In this document: piece after piece, positions 25,035-37,340 of the stretch
How positions within the stretch are numbered: position 1 is the first letter of the stretch
Layout of the letters: every line of letters starts with the position of its first letter
Source: Papio anubis
Taxonomy: Eukaryota; Chordata; Mammalia; Primates; Cercopithecidae
Reading direction: 5' to 3'
DNA: 64,000 bases
Assembly (NCBI RefSeq): GCF_008728515.1
Contig: NC_044981.1
Location: 93,280,426 to 93,344,425, forward strand
Translations under genes and position numbers: made by a program
The notes under the pieces: generated by a model
Told to the model about the DNA's origin: nothing
Seen by the model: the letters and a program-made list of their open reading frames with translations, nothing else
Databases searched by the model: none

Positions 25035-25190
25035 ATGTAGCCAAATTATTTATCCTTGTTCTTACTTGGTTTATTCCTCTTTAAAGGTAATATTTGCATT
25101 GTAGAGTTGTTAGGATTGAAAAATACATTATGTATAAAGACCTCAGTGTACTTCTAGGACCATAGTAAGGTTCAAATTGTGCTGCATTCA
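25035..25190 (+). mobile_element. MIR SINE, sense
   Basis: 'gtagccaaattatttatcc', 'gtagagttgttaggattgaa' and 'aggaccatagtaaggttcaa' correspond in order to the MIR blocks for 'gggcaagttacttaacc', 'agggttgttgtgaggattaaa' and 'tggcacatagtaagcgctcaa'. Confidence 0.65.
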
Positions 25191-25204
25191 TCCTTGGATT
25201 TTTT

Positions 25205-25400
25205 CATTTATTTATTTGCCCAGAAATATTTATTAATGACCTTCTATTGCTGAAGATACAGTAGTGTACAAAATGGAAAAATCCTGCGCCCAAATGTATG
25301 TTACATTCCAATTAGGGAAGACAGAAGAAAATATAAACAATGAACATATAATGTATCAGTTATTGATAAATACTCTGGCATTAGAGGTCAAATTATTGGT
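25205..25400 (-). mobile_element. L2 3' end, antisense
   Basis: 'atttattaatgaccttctat', 'gaagatacagtagtgtacaa', 'ttacattccaattagggaag' and 'tgataaatactctg' follow the reversed L2 3' end block by block. Confidence 0.8.
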
Positions 25401-26701
25401 TTTTAATCACTTGTAGTTTTCATGGATAGTCTAAAACAGTGATTGGTTTATCTACATTAGGAATGGATGAATTTCTCTATTGGATGGGTATGAAGGCAGA
25501 TCCTTTATACAGTATAGCAATATGTTCACATGATTTATGATTTATGGTCCAAACCAGGGTTCTTGAGAGGAAAAGCAGAGTTGCAGATATTATACAGGGA
25601 CAATAGGTGCAAATCAGGACTGTGTCACGCACACTAGGGAGATACAATTACGCCAATAACCAGGGACTTGAGCCAGAAGCATTTCAGGCAAGGCAGTGGT
25701 GATATCAATGCCATATGGCATAGGTAGCATTAGGCAAAAATGATGTAGTTCAAGTAGCAAACATCTGGATAAGGTAAAATGGATGGTGGCCAGAGGACAA
25801 ATAGGTTTCATCAATAAAGCAGCTTAGAGTCAGCTGATAAATTCATTGTCCTGATGGAGGGAGGATGCCAAATGTGGCCACTTCTTTATTGGGTTTCCTG
25901 GCTCCAAGGCAGCAGGTCCCAACCTTATATGGGTTATCTTGGGCTCAACAGCCTGGCTGCCATAGGGCAGGTTAGGTTATTGTCCTTGGTGGAGAAGGAG
26001 GTATATGTTTTCCTCTAGGAGCCCACAGTGAACCCATGCTGGATAGCAAGAAGGATAATCTTTGGCTAATTTGGGTTTGGTGAATGACAGGGAGTAGTTC
26101 AGGCACCTGTAAGGCTGAGTGAGGCTCACCTTGGAGCTCCTAGATTGTTCTAGTTGAGGTCATATTTTTTCAAAGGGTTTGTTCTCTTTTCTTGAGCTTC
26201 CCACCACGTCATTGAACTTCCCCTGCCAAGGACTAGAAATAGCTCACTGATAACTGAGTGCTCAAATTGGGGATAAAGAAGAAAACCTTTATGTGAGTCT
26301 CACAGAAAAAAAAAAAGAAGTTCAAATTTCCACATAAGTGTAAATGAAGTAATGACTGACACTTTGGCCCTTTTCTCTCTACCTAAGGTGCTTGTTGTCA
26401 ATTATTGCTAAAAATAATCCTATCTCCCATGAGTGTATTATTTTAAGGTGTCAAAATTATTTAAATTTTAAAATATCCTTTTAATGATGGCAATGGCCTT
26501 GTCAAATATGTCACTCAAGCGTCATCATGGTCCTTTTTTTGTTTTGTTTTGCTACTGGTATCACTATTTTATAGTCATTGAGATAGTACATGACTTACAT
26601 AACGAAGTTATGGAGACAGTCTGGGCTAAAATTCTGGACTGTTCTGATCCCAGAGCGATAACTCAATAAACACACAACACTCTTGTATTTAAATTCACTT
26701 T
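25401..26701. other. single-copy sequence, moderately G/C-rich in the middle
   Basis: The part 25560-26260 is richer in G/C and has LTR-like texture, but I could not assign it to a family. A 66-codon minus frame at 25614-25814 is unrecognised. An old unassigned LTR is the alternative reading. Confidence 0.35.
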
Positions 26702-26716
26702 AAAAGACTATGCGTT

Positions 26717-27026
26717 GGCCGGGCGCGGTGGCTCACGCTTGTAATCCCAGCACTTTGGGAGGCCAAGGTAGACGGATCACAAGGTCAGGAGATGGAGACC
26801 ATCCTAGCTAACACGGTGAAACCCCGCCTCTACCGAAAACACAAAAAATTAGCCGGGCGTGGTGGCGGCGCCTGTAGTCCCAGCTACTTGGGAGGCTGAG
26901 GCAGGAGAATGGTGTGAACCTGGGAGGCGGAGCTTGCAGTGAGCTGAGATCCTGCCACTGCACTCCAGCCTGGGCAACAGAGCAAGACTCCATCTCAAAA
27001 ATAAATAAATAAATAAAAATAAAAAT
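26717..27026 (+). mobile_element. full-length AluY-class SINE, sense
   Basis: Begins 'ggccgggcgcggtggctcac' and ends in an (AAAT)-rich tail at 26997-27026. The right arm has the AluY words 'ggcggagcttgcagtgagct'. Near 26946 it reads 'gagatcctgccactgc', one base from the monkey-type 'gagatccggccactgc' and unlike the human-type 'gagatcgcgccactgc'. A target-site duplication of about 15 bp flanks it (26702-26716 and 27027-27041, two mismatches). Confidence 0.95.
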
Positions 27027-27184
27027 AAAAGACCATGTGTTTTTAATACTATTCAAAATACTTTTTATGTTCCAATATATATTTTAAAAAATCTATTCTT
27101 ATATTTTTACATTTTATAACCTATTTTTTCTTTAAAAAAGAATTAATTTATTCCCTCTTTCTTCATATCTCCATCTAACCATCC

Positions 27185-27305
27185 ACCCAACACACATAGA
27201 TTGAATGCCTGTTGAGGTGTAGCACAGACTTATTTGCTACTCTAAAGATAAGAGAAGTATAAGAAATGGGCCCTGGATTTTCATTGAAATGACTGTAGTT
27301 CAAAT
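27185..27305 (-). mobile_element. L2 3' end fragment, antisense
   Basis: 'tagattgaatgcctgttgag' with 'tactctaaagataagagaag' and 'gggccctgg' follows the reversed L2 terminus (attgagcgcctac, gggatacaaagatga, ggtccctgcc). Divergence is high. Confidence 0.5.
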
Positions 27306-27364
27306 AACTTTCACAAAGAAGATGCTTCTGACAATTATACCTTATTTGTTCCTACATAATAATA

Positions 27365-27590
27365 ATAATCAGAATTAATGTTCACATTGTTCTTATAGGA
27401 ATAATCAGAAATAATATTTAGATTGTTCTAAGAATTTACATCTACTATCTTAATTGATATTTATAGTTTGAGTTAGAGATTATTATCCCCACTAGAGATG
27501 AGTATGGTTCACTAACTTCTTTAAATTTGAACCTAGCTCTCCTCACAGCTTACTCTCTTAGGAATTTGCTGTTGCTCACAGGTGCACAAT
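27365..27590 (-). mobile_element. MIR SINE, antisense
   Basis: 'tgttctaagaatttacatct', 'gattattatccccactagag' and 'tgaacctagctctcctcac' are reversed MIR blocks in consensus order. Confidence 0.8.
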
Positions 27591-27654
27591 AAAGTAATTC
27601 AAAATACAATGAATATAATTATATACTGAATTACACTAACTTAGTGCTAATCTC

Positions 27655-27780
27655 TGGTCCTGTAACTAAACAGCAACATGGTTTGGACCTACCATTATTG
27701 CTACTCAGCTTCCGTGCCTTTAACTGCAAAATAGTGACAGTATTAGTTGCTTTGGGTTATTGCAATGACTAAACCTATTT
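27655..27780 (+). mobile_element. MIR fragment, sense
   Basis: 'cagcttccgtgcctttaact', 'gcaaaatagtgacagtatta' and 'gggttattgcaatgactaaa' resemble the MIR core and 3' part. Divergence is high. Confidence 0.5.
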
Positions 27781-27794
27781 GTCCTTCTCTTAAC

Positions 27795-28012
27795 TAATTA
27801 ATTCGACTGATACTTTTTGACCACTTACCATGTTCCAGGCACTGTTCTGGATGTCAGGGAAAACATAGGTGAGCAAGAGAGGCATAGTGCTGGTTCTTAG
27901 GAAACATGTAGCCAAGTAAGATATGGAAACAAACAAAAATGTAAGCAAATAGAAAAATTGGAAATTATAGCATGCACTATACAAGAAATGTAATAATGAG
28001 ATGAAGCATGGA
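27795..28012 (-). mobile_element. L2, antisense, outer part 1
   Basis: 'ttttgaccacttaccatgtt' and 'ccaggcactgttctggatgt' at 27818-27853 are the reversed L2 3' end. A block of A-rich sequence with 'gtaataatgagatga' follows. Similarity resumes after 28145, beyond an inserted sense L2. Confidence 0.85.
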
Positions 28013-28142
28013 AGGATCCTATTGCTAGGTTATCAACTCCGTAGGTACGGTGGTTGCATCTGTTCCACTCATTACTTATTCCCAGTGCTTGAAATGTTGT
28101 GGGCAATCAATAAATGTTAATGGAATGAATATGTAAATGAAA
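28013..28142 (+). mobile_element. L2 3' end, sense, nested in antisense L2
   Basis: 'aactccgtaggtacggtgg', 'cccagtgcttgaaatgttgt' and 'caatcaataaatgttaatgg' are the forward L2 terminus, opposite to the flanking L2 parts and ending in 'gaatgaatatgtaaatga'. Confidence 0.8.
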
Positions 28143-28320
28143 AAGAGTGGAAGTGTCTTTAGGGACAGCTTCTTTAAAGAGGTGAATTATAAGTTAAGAT
28201 CTAAAAGGTTAGAAGACTTGATCATGTCAAGCACAGAATAAAAACACTTTCTAGGTTAAGAGAACAGCATGGACAAAAAGCCAGAGGTGGAGCAAGAGAG
28301 CTCTTCTCTCTCTGTCTTGG
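28143..28320 (-). mobile_element. L2, antisense, outer part 2
   Basis: 'tagggacagcttctttaaag', 'agttaagatctaaaaggtta' and 'gaacagcatggacaaaaagc' match the next interval of reversed L2 (gaaggcctctctgag, agctgagacctgaagg, gaacagcaagtgcaaaggc), continuing part 1. Confidence 0.75.
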
Positions 28321-29955
28321 CACTGGATGGAAGAAAAAAGGTCCCTTTACAATATGAAACTTGCAGTAAAATGAGTTTAGAATTGAATATTAAAATAAAT
28401 TGGTCCTAGGCCAGAATGCCACAGGAAAAGTTGCTCTGGAGGAACATTTCCTCAACTCAGGCCATGTAGAATAAGCACAGACAGTGCTCTCCTGAAGATG
28501 ACTTTACTTTTTAAAATTTTTAAATGTGATATACTATACCCTGAATAAGAATTAACAGACATAACAAGCAGAAGAATGAGTCACAACAAATTCAGAAAAT
28601 AGAACAATTTGATGAATATGATAATAAACATGTTTAAAATAATGATTGATATAGAATAAGACAGTAAAGCTATATATAATTATGAGGAAAATATGTTAAT
28701 ATAGGTATGAACACCTTTTACATTGTTTCTGTTTATTATTAAGTATGTATTAATATAACTATACGTGCAGTCATCTATCAACAGGAACAGCTCAGTACAT
28801 ACAACTCTAACAACTATTGTCCATATACACATATTAGTTGCATAATTTATTTCTCTTAAATTTGAACTTTATGTTACTTTATTTAGTGTGCATTTGAGTT
28901 CTTCACCATGTCACAGAATACACACAATGGTCTATATTTAATATGCTCTAAAAATAAAAAGAAAATACTAAAAGCAGAGACCTGTGATTGATTGTACATT
29001 TAAATAAATGCACTACAGATTGAGACAAATGCACCAAGCGTGTGTGTTTCAATCACTCTATCGTCACACAATTGAATAAACACACATGTACAATACAATG
29101 TTTAATTGAGTGCAGCAAGTACATTTATTTTAGTGATTCCATCATTGCATATTCAAGCAAATGCATAGAGTTCACTTTGGTGGAGCTGAAGTTCTACATA
29201 CACATATGGGTTTTAAATCTTTCACTGACTTTGATAGTTCATAAATACCCACATATTTCTATATGATTGAAAGGAAATGTGTTTTATTTCACAAAATTTA
29301 CTTTTAGTAGATATAAATATATCTGAAAATAATTCTAGTTATTAGTGCTGTAGAAAAAAACAAACTTAAATCTCTAAACATTACTTTATCTTAAAATGTC
29401 ACTCCGTTCTCAGTGAGGATGAAACCGGACATTTCCTTTTTGCCTGGGCAGCTTTTCTATGACTATCTCATCTGGAAATTGCAGTTCCAACTCTTTAGGT
29501 ACCAAGCATTGTACTCATTTTGCTTTTGGATTATTTGCACAGCTTCGATCAAATTCGATATCACCTCATGCATGCATAGACATTTGAGGGCCAAATCTGG
29601 GCTATTAGGTCTAAAGACCCAAATGAAGCTTGCTAGATTCTTTCATACCTCCTTCATGCTCTATTTACATAGATGTTCTTTTTCAGAAATGCTGCCATAC
29701 ACAGATTTTATGTCATTTCCATTAGTGGCTTCTTGAATGGAAGAAAAAGAAAACTAAAGCTAAATAGTAGTGTTTGTTTTATTGTGTCAGCTTTCTAACA
29801 TCTGTTTCATTTTCCAGATGTGATGGACAGGTAGTAATGAATGTTCAGTACAAGATACCCAAAAAGAAGTTGTTCAAATAACAAGGTTTATAGTTTGATC
29901 CTTTTTCCTTGAATGTACAGGCTTACTTTTAATTGTCCTTCTTTAATAGTAAGAT
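28321..29955. other. single-copy sequence
   Basis: No repeat recognised. A 107-codon plus frame at 29413-29736 has no known family; its region is richer in complex words than its flanks but shows no codon-like periodicity I can see by eye. Confidence 0.45.
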
Positions 29956-29973
29956 TTATTATTATTATTATTC
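29956..29973. repeat. (ATT)n trinucleotide repeat
   Basis: About six ATT units within AT-rich sequence. Confidence 0.85.
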
Positions 29974-30184
29974 ATGCTGTTTAACTCTTTTCACATGGAG
30001 GGATTATTAGTGGAGACATTTTCCAACAAATATTTTCAATAATAGAAACCTCCCAATGTTACTCTAGAGTAATATTTTCCATAGTGAATTACGCAAATTT
30101 AATTTCAAGTACTGTTACTTGAAACTGAAAAAAAAAATTGCAAAATATATTTAAAAATATGTATATGCTAATAATATTAATTTA

Positions 30185-30325
30185 GTTTGATTAACTGCTT
30201 GCTATGTGCTTGGCACTCTTAATTGCTTTGCCTGCACTAACTGGTTTGAGGTTCTGTATTTTTCCCCCATTTTGCAGATGAGGAAATAGAGTTTAACATG
30301 TAAAGTAACTTCTTCTTGTGTTTCT
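30185..30325 (-). mobile_element. MIR SINE, antisense
   Basis: 'tgcttgctatgtgcttggca' and 'cccccattttgcagatgagg' followed by 'aaatagagtttaacatgtaa' are reversed MIR blocks. Confidence 0.8.
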
Positions 30326-33099
30326 TATTTATAGATGCACAAAATTCATTGACTAAGAAGTGCTATACAGAATTAACCTGGTTAACTCTTTTTAGCCCAA
30401 TTTTTACCAAACTTATTTTGTGATGGAATACTTTTTATGTAAGATCTTTTAACATCCCACTTTAGGACACTCTAGATGAGGATAATAAAATAAATGATAC
30501 TTACCACCTTTATAGATATTAACAAAAAATGCCTGGCTGTGCTCATAGAAAAATATCAGTTTTTAAAATAAACTTGCTAATCAGTTTAGTTAAATGACAG
30601 ATCATTTTGGTGAAAAATCAGTCAGGTTAGTTGTTTGATTTTATCTATTTTTAATGCTTATTTGAATGTTTTGCTTATCACAGCAGGTCCTTGCTGCATT
30701 ATTCTAATATAGTTAGTTGAAAAGTAAAACAATTAGGTCAGCCAACGGGTTATGATGCCTTATAACTGATTTTTTCTTTCCAAATTGACTGAGTGGAATA
30801 GTTGATTTACCCTCAAAACATTTTGATGGTATTTCTATTGCCAGTGCTTTTAAATGTTTTTTTAGGTTTGCATTAGAAGGGAATTTGTATTTATTATACA
30901 TATTATTTTATTCAAAATAGATACATCTCAAAGAACAGACTATTTAACCATAGGGTAAGGTTCATGGCAAGGTGAGATATCACTATGCTTGTTTTTAATC
31001 ATGAGAAACAAAAGAACTAAGCTCCTTTTATTTTTACTTTTTCTGAAGTAATGTCGTCTCTTTCTTGTTCACACAACAGAGAATATATATGATAATAAAA
31101 ACATACACAGCATTTACCCATTTTATATCAATTAGAGAAAAGCAAATATAAAAGAGCATAGCCTCTTAATGGACAACACTTTAAAGATATAAAAATATGT
31201 ACATATTTTCCTTTGCTGTGACAGAAAGCAATTCTGAGATCAGACAAGAAATAAAAATAATTTCACAAACTTTGAGAAAGAACTAAATTAGCCTTCAGCT
31301 TGATTGTTCTGAGATGTTTTTATTGCCATTTTATCCATCTTCTGCTTAGTTTTTGCTTAAGATGTTGGTGAGATGATGAAAGCTGAAAAGTAAATAGGTG
31401 CTTCAATAAATGCAAACAAATGAGTGCTTTCCTAGCAAAGAATTAGGGAAAATCAGCCTTTCCTCTGAAGCTAATCCCTGGACAGCTAAAACTGTGAATT
31501 TCCCCCCTCAACATGCACACAGATGGGTTGCCACTGAGGATGACAGATGAGTTGTGTTTGGCGGGATTAATGGGTATTATCATGTTAATGGATGCTTAGG
31601 TGAGGTCTGAGCAAGTCACAGGCCTGGGCAGAATTACTGGGGTTTACAGAACTGTGTGTGCTCATGCTCCTCTTCTCTTTCTTCTTCTTACTAATAATTA
31701 ACTTGTAGTGTTTAACATTTTTAGCCCCCAGAATGATCCACAGACTACTGCCTTCCTAAGTACTGAGGCATTTATAGATCCAGCATCATGTGCTCCATCC
31801 TTTGACATGCAAAATGCAGGCAGTCCTGCCTGATTTGTCCTTCTATTTCTTTTGTGCATTCAGCTCTCTCATAATCCAGAGTCTACTTTGTTGCAATCGC
31901 TTTTGAAATCTGACATATTGATCAAGAGTTTAGCCTTAGTAACCACAGCACATATATCAACTGTTGTTGATTGTGTCAGGTCACATTTGATGGCAAGATG
32001 ATCCTGTACCTAACTAGGAGAGCTTCTGCAGCTCTCATGAGTTGATTGTGTTCCCCTCAACTGGCCAGAAAGGTATGTTGTTGCATCACTGATAAAGCAA
32101 CAGAATTTCATAACACCTTGTTCAGGGCCTGTGTATAAGTTAAAGGTGATGGAGGTATCTCCAAAGAGATTAAAAACAAAAACCTCATCAATAGTCTATA
32201 ATGACTTGCGTTTCAAAATTAAGGCAAAAATCAGTAAGTATTAATGTCAGACTTCTACATCCTTTTGAAATTGTCTAAAAATGGCTGGGTGTTTTCCTGT
32301 TTAGTTTAATTCAGCAAACTCCTTTTCTATGAATAACTGTATCAATATTACCAAATTAAGAAACCCTTATAGATACTTGCTTTAAAAAATATTGTTGCAG
32401 AAAATATTTTTTATATAATAAAAATTTCTCTCATACCATACAGTAGCAATTATTTAACATGCTAGGTAGTTCCTTAACATTCACTTTAGCTCTTCTTTTT
32501 AAAGAGAGTATTTATATGTCACTCGGGTAGGAAGAATGTGATTAAGGGGAAAATATTTCACAATTATTGATTTCATGTAATAATTAAAACAAATTGCTCA
32601 GCAGTAGGATAATACTTATAAGCAGATAGACCAAAAGTCTGTTTGCTAGAGAGAACCTAGGTTTATTCCTATTGTGAGAGAGTGGTTGTCAATAGAGCCC
32701 CCTTTTATTCAAAAACGTCGCATTTGGATGATAAACCTATAAACCAAAGTAATGGTTTTCTAAATGAGGTTGCCCCATATTCAGAGTATGTCAGAACAGG
32801 ATATTACTTGGCAGTAAGTTCCCATTCATTCTGCAGAGGGAGATACTGAGGAACAGGATTTCCTTCTGAGAAGAAACTAAGACTAGAACCCAAATATTCA
32901 GATAACTCTTTCATGTCTTTTCCAGTAAAAGACTTTTAAACTTTTCATTAAAAATAAAAAAGTATAAGGTTCACTTGCATGGTGACTCTTTTGATTTAGT
33001 CATTTATTTTATCTTCAATAGTTCTAAATAAAATCAAAATATCAAGTTAATTCATTACAGAATCTTTAATCACCTGAATTTATGAAATTAAGAATAATC
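30326..33099. other. long single-copy stretch
   Basis: About 2.8 kb with little recognisable repeat. 'ccaaacttattttgtgatgg' at 30408-30427 and following text faintly resemble hAT remnants, but too weakly to call. The interval 31440-32130 is less AT-rich and free of repeats. No supportable gene. Confidence 0.45.
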
Positions 33100-33285
33100 T
33101 GTTAATCACATTAACTAATCAATTAATTTTCACACCAACCTTATGAGTTAGCTATTAACATTTTATAGATGAGGAAACAGATCTGGAGAGGTGGAGTATG
33201 TTACAAGGACACACAAATAAGAAGTTGGGGATAAACTCAATATGCAAGGATGGCTGGCTGCAAGAGCCTCCAGGATGTATTGACT
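33100..33285 (-). mobile_element. MIR SINE, antisense
   Basis: 'ttttcacaccaaccttatga', 'acattttatagatgaggaaa' and 'acaaggacacacaaataaga' are reversed MIR blocks in the right order. Confidence 0.85.
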
Positions 33286-36200
33286 TATGTAAGCACAACC
33301 TTGATATAAAACTTTAAAGCCTAAAACATGCTGTTCATTTTGATCTCCTTCTAGAAATATGTTTGATGCCCAAGCCAGTTCCTATTGACAGAAAATTACC
33401 AAACTGTTCAATAGTTACTCCTATGTTTTTTATTTCTTTCATTTACATTTTATGTTCTTCATTCTTTTTTAAACATGGCTGGATTTAAATAATTAACAGA
33501 ACGATAAGTCATGTTCATGCAGAGTGATCAATTAGCACACTTCATAAACACACCGGCAATTCAGACATAAGATAGCCAGCCTTGGAGAATTCTTTATTAG
33601 AGATGAAAAACATTTAATGGATCAACATGTAAATCTTCAGTGTTGTACGATGAATAACATTTAGGCATCATGTTTTTGAGAATCAACTTTAGGAAATGTG
33701 TTTTTGAGAACCAATTTTAGGAAATACATGTAAAGTAAACTGTGGAACTTACCCCAAGGCCTGAAGTTACCCTGCCAAAAGAAAAAGCTATTTAAAAAAA
33801 TGCACCAAACAAAAAAATAATTAATTAATTAAAGTATTAATTAATGGTCATTGACTTATTTTACCATAGTTTCTGTATTTAAAAACTTTGATATAGATAA
33901 TAAGTTATGTTCCACATCATAAGTTTGTTATGAGGATAGATGGAATATTATAGGCAATGGAGCATTTTAAGTCAAGGTAATCTTTAATGATTCAAGTCAA
34001 TTCCTCACCATTTCATAAGTTTTTACCAAAATTTCATGGAAAATAAATTCTCTGGTCTATTTGTACTTTTAGTACCATTTCAAGCATATATGGAGTCAAA
34101 ACATAGTTTTAGTATTGCTATTTTTTATATTCTTTACTTTTAGTGAATGTTAATTCAGAAGAATCTTTTACACTTCCAAAAGGTGTACATATTTTTATGG
34201 CCTGTAGGTGAAATGCTTTCTGATATTAGCTACGTATGAGTGCACGTTTCATAGAATTTAAAAGTTAAGGAATCCCTTTCTCATTTCAGTATTTGTGCTT
34301 TCAAAATGACTCCTTGACTTCACATAATAGCCTCTGTGGTAGGTTTTCTGAAAGAAAATTTGTATGTGTTGTTAAAAAAAAAGTTTTATTTTTCAAAAGA
34401 CTAATTAATCCAAAATAAAGTTTACCAAGTTACATAATATTCCTCCTTGAGCTAACTCTTCACCCTGTCATACACAGGGGTATAAAGGAAAGAAAGTGGA
34501 GAAGAGGAACTCGAATTTTTTTTTTAAAAAGATGTATTCCATTGTTGTGAACAAATGTTATCAATACTGATCTCAGACTTAGGGAGTATGCGTGTGTGTA
34601 TGCTTCCTGTAGGTCTTCCCCAAAGGATTGCTGAGGCAGAAGGCAGAAAGCTGCTGAGGACAGAGTGCTCCAAAGATCCCACTCCATCTCAGCCCTGCCT
34701 TCTGCCACTGCTGACCTTTTAGGCGCAGCGGTGAGCCCTGTGCCCTGCAAGGACCTTTCAGATTAGGTAGGTGAGGGTCTTTGGGAATGAGCAGATAGAA
34801 TTTGCAGCCTGCAGATATAACCATCTACGTTCATCATCTGAAGGCTGTCAATGCGTATCACCAAGGAAAAAGAAGAAAAAGAAAGGCTTACTCAGCAAAA
34901 CTTCTATAAAGGAAAATGCATGAAATGGAAAGTACTTGGAGTGATGTGCCCATTATGCATTCTGGAATCAGGCATTATGTGAAAAGATACATCTCCTGCA
35001 TGCCTTGTCCTTTCAGAGGGGTCTCAGAGTAGCCCTGAGGATGAGAGCATCCTTCCAATCTATTTATCTAATGAGTTGGCCATCCTAAATATTTACCATA
35101 ACAATATGGCAAGCATTGCAGAGGTTAACTCACTTCCTATTAGCCTTTCTCAGCACTTTCCTCTTTGTTGGGGTGAGTTTATTTGTGTAATCCGAAGAAT
35201 GTGTCGAATCTGCTCTGGACACATTGGCTCTGGACCACACCCAGAGGGAGCATGTAGAAGAGATCTATGTTAGGTGATACCCCGAGAGTGCAGATTTGTA
35301 GCTTAAATGAACATTATTTCTGCCAAATCATTTCAAGTATGTTGTTTAGTTAAGTTCTCTTCCCTTTTTCTTCCTTTCTGTGGATGCAATGGTATCATTT
35401 TATCTCCACCCAGGAACTTGTGTCAACAGCTCCCTCCTCGGACCATTCACTAGAGTTGCAATGTCACTGTGTCAGAATCTTGCTTTTGTTTTTGTTTTGT
35501 TTTATTTTAAATCTGGAATGTTTTTTACTACTGTGCATTTCCCTTTCCCTTTGATGTCTGTGCTTAGCTAAGCTCTCTACTAATTCAGAATGAGTACACA
35601 CAATCAGCAGTCCCATGTGCCTGGATTGGCGTATCAGTTCCCTTCTGCTCCCCTGGGCTGGTTTGGGCTCTCTTTGTTACTAATTTAGTACTCAGTTTCT
35701 TACGTTCCTTAAAAGCAGAACTATCAAACTTTATTTTCTCTAAAATTTGATTATATTAATAATACAGAAGACTCATATTAGTGTGTGTGTATCTTTAATT
35801 TTTTTATTTGGTTGTCAGTTTGTTTTTTAAACATTTAGAACCAGAGTTGAGTATTTCCTATTAAAAACCTGTTGCGCCTATTGGTGTAAATGCTTTAAGG
35901 CTGACCCTGATTGTAAGATTATCTGATGACAAAGTATGGACATGCCTCCTACACTGAGCCTTTAGCAGAATGGTTTCAAGCTTGTTTTCATTTATTGCCT
36001 GTTGAGAAAAGCTGCAGGAAAATGTCAAAGTAGTACTCAATGACATGTTATACTAGTTTTAAGCAAAAGGTAATTTTTAATTTTTTATTGTTGGTGCAAT
36101 TGCCTGTGTGTGTGTTTCTTTATTCTGTCTTTACATCATATAGTTTTATTTCCTCCTTCTGTATGTTTGTGGCCCTTTGAGTGCCAATCTTTTCTTGCTT

Positions 36201-37019
36201 TGTGATTTGGACAAAATCCATTGCTTATCTGTTAGGGTTCTCTCATCAGGTTTTCTCTAAGCCTTGGGATTTTTCCCCATTTCCTTTGTCCCAATACATG
36301 AATCAGAATGGGAGTGTCTCTGCAGGAGGGGAGGGAGAGGAAACTGGGCTGAGTGGAAGAAAAATCTGCTTTCAGAAAAGATGCTGTTTCTTGAGGGGGT
36401 CAGACCTGAGGGAAAGTATTGAAAGTCTAGCAAACTCAAGAATCTTTTCCTCCCTTCCCCCAGCTCCAACCCCTAACACAGGGGAGATTCAATATTGACT
36501 GTCATGTTATCCACTGGAGAATTTTACTAATAAAAATATATCCTTGCTGTATTCAGGGTAAGTTTACATGTTGTCACAATGCTATACTTTATTCTGATTT
36601 TATTATTAAGCTGTCTCAGCAATTCATTTGAAATACAGTTATCACATTTGAAAACTAACAAAGTTTTAATGAAGATAGTGAAATTTTTATACAAAATAGA
36701 TTTCTTCCATGACAGATTGTTATTAGCTTGGAATACCCAGTGACAAATCAGGTAGTGTAATACTAAGACACATTTAACAGCTTTTATGGTTTTCAGGAGT
36801 ACGGCTTAAATTATTGTCTTTTGCATTGTATTCTAAATGTAGAAATAATATAGAAGATATGTATGGTTTATCAAGTGATGTCCAGTGGCATATTGCATCT
36901 TGTTTAGAGAGAGTCAGTCCTCTTGTCTTATTGGGAATATATAGTTTAACAAGACACTTGCCATCATTTCCTTAACAGGGATAATAAACAGAACAATTCT
37001 GCATAAAAGCTCATATCAG
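33286..37019. other. long repeat-poor stretch
   Basis: About 3.7 kb. It holds the 28-bp tandem duplication at 33671-33726, TTAA-rich low complexity at 33815-33845 and poly(T) or poly(A) runs. Blocks at 34560-34860 and 35000-35300 have mixed composition. Overlapping 60-105 codon frames on both strands (34460-34824, 36181-36498) have no recognised domain. Confidence 0.45.
33671..33726. repeat. two-copy 28-bp tandem duplication
   Basis: Both units run 'tgtttttgagaa', a variable base, 'caa', a variable base, 'tttaggaaat'. They differ at three positions. Confidence 0.92.
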
Positions 37020-37340
37020 CTTCTTTCATGCCTTTTCTTTTCAGAAGGCTGCCTAAGGGTTTAAGCAATTTACTGGTCTGACCCGCATCCTTTCTCTGCA
37101 GTCTGCGGTTCTTTTGTTTAACATTAGTATGTGGGCAAACAGCATTCTGAGCTGTTCAGAGCTTATCAGCCTGCATTCAGTCGACCGGAACCCCATTCTA
37201 TGTATCTAAGCGGGGCCACATTTAATACTTCACAGTGGGAGCATCTGCAGTTTCCAAAAATGACTTGTTTATCAGATAAACTCTGTCCTTATGCTGACAG
37301 ATGTGGTGGATGCTGGATCTTCAGTATCATACTTCTCTAA
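37020..37340. promoter_or_regulatory. candidate cis-regulatory island with GATA-type palindrome
   Basis: Repeat-free, higher-complexity sequence inside a repeat-poor domain. It holds a perfect 15-bp palindrome at 37267-37281 (GTTTATC, A, GATAAAC), two inverted WGATAA-type sites sharing one axis. The island status is inference; nothing in the sequence alone proves enhancer activity. Confidence 0.25.

Noticed and set aside
25560..26260. Possible additional LTR
   Set aside because: Composition and texture are LTR-like, but I found no termini, polyadenylation signal or recognisable family wording.
26808..27056. 82-codon minus frame with a strong match to predicted-protein text
   Set aside because: It is translated antisense AluY, a well-known source of spurious protein matches. 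The same applies to 52908-53165 and 48553-48780.
29413..29736. 107-codon plus-strand frame
   Set aside because: No known family and a non-ATG first codon; flanking DNA is unremarkable. Length is expected by chance in 64 kb.
30395..30480. Possible hAT DNA transposon remnant
   Set aside because: Only a short run of words resembles the family; too weak to list as a feature.
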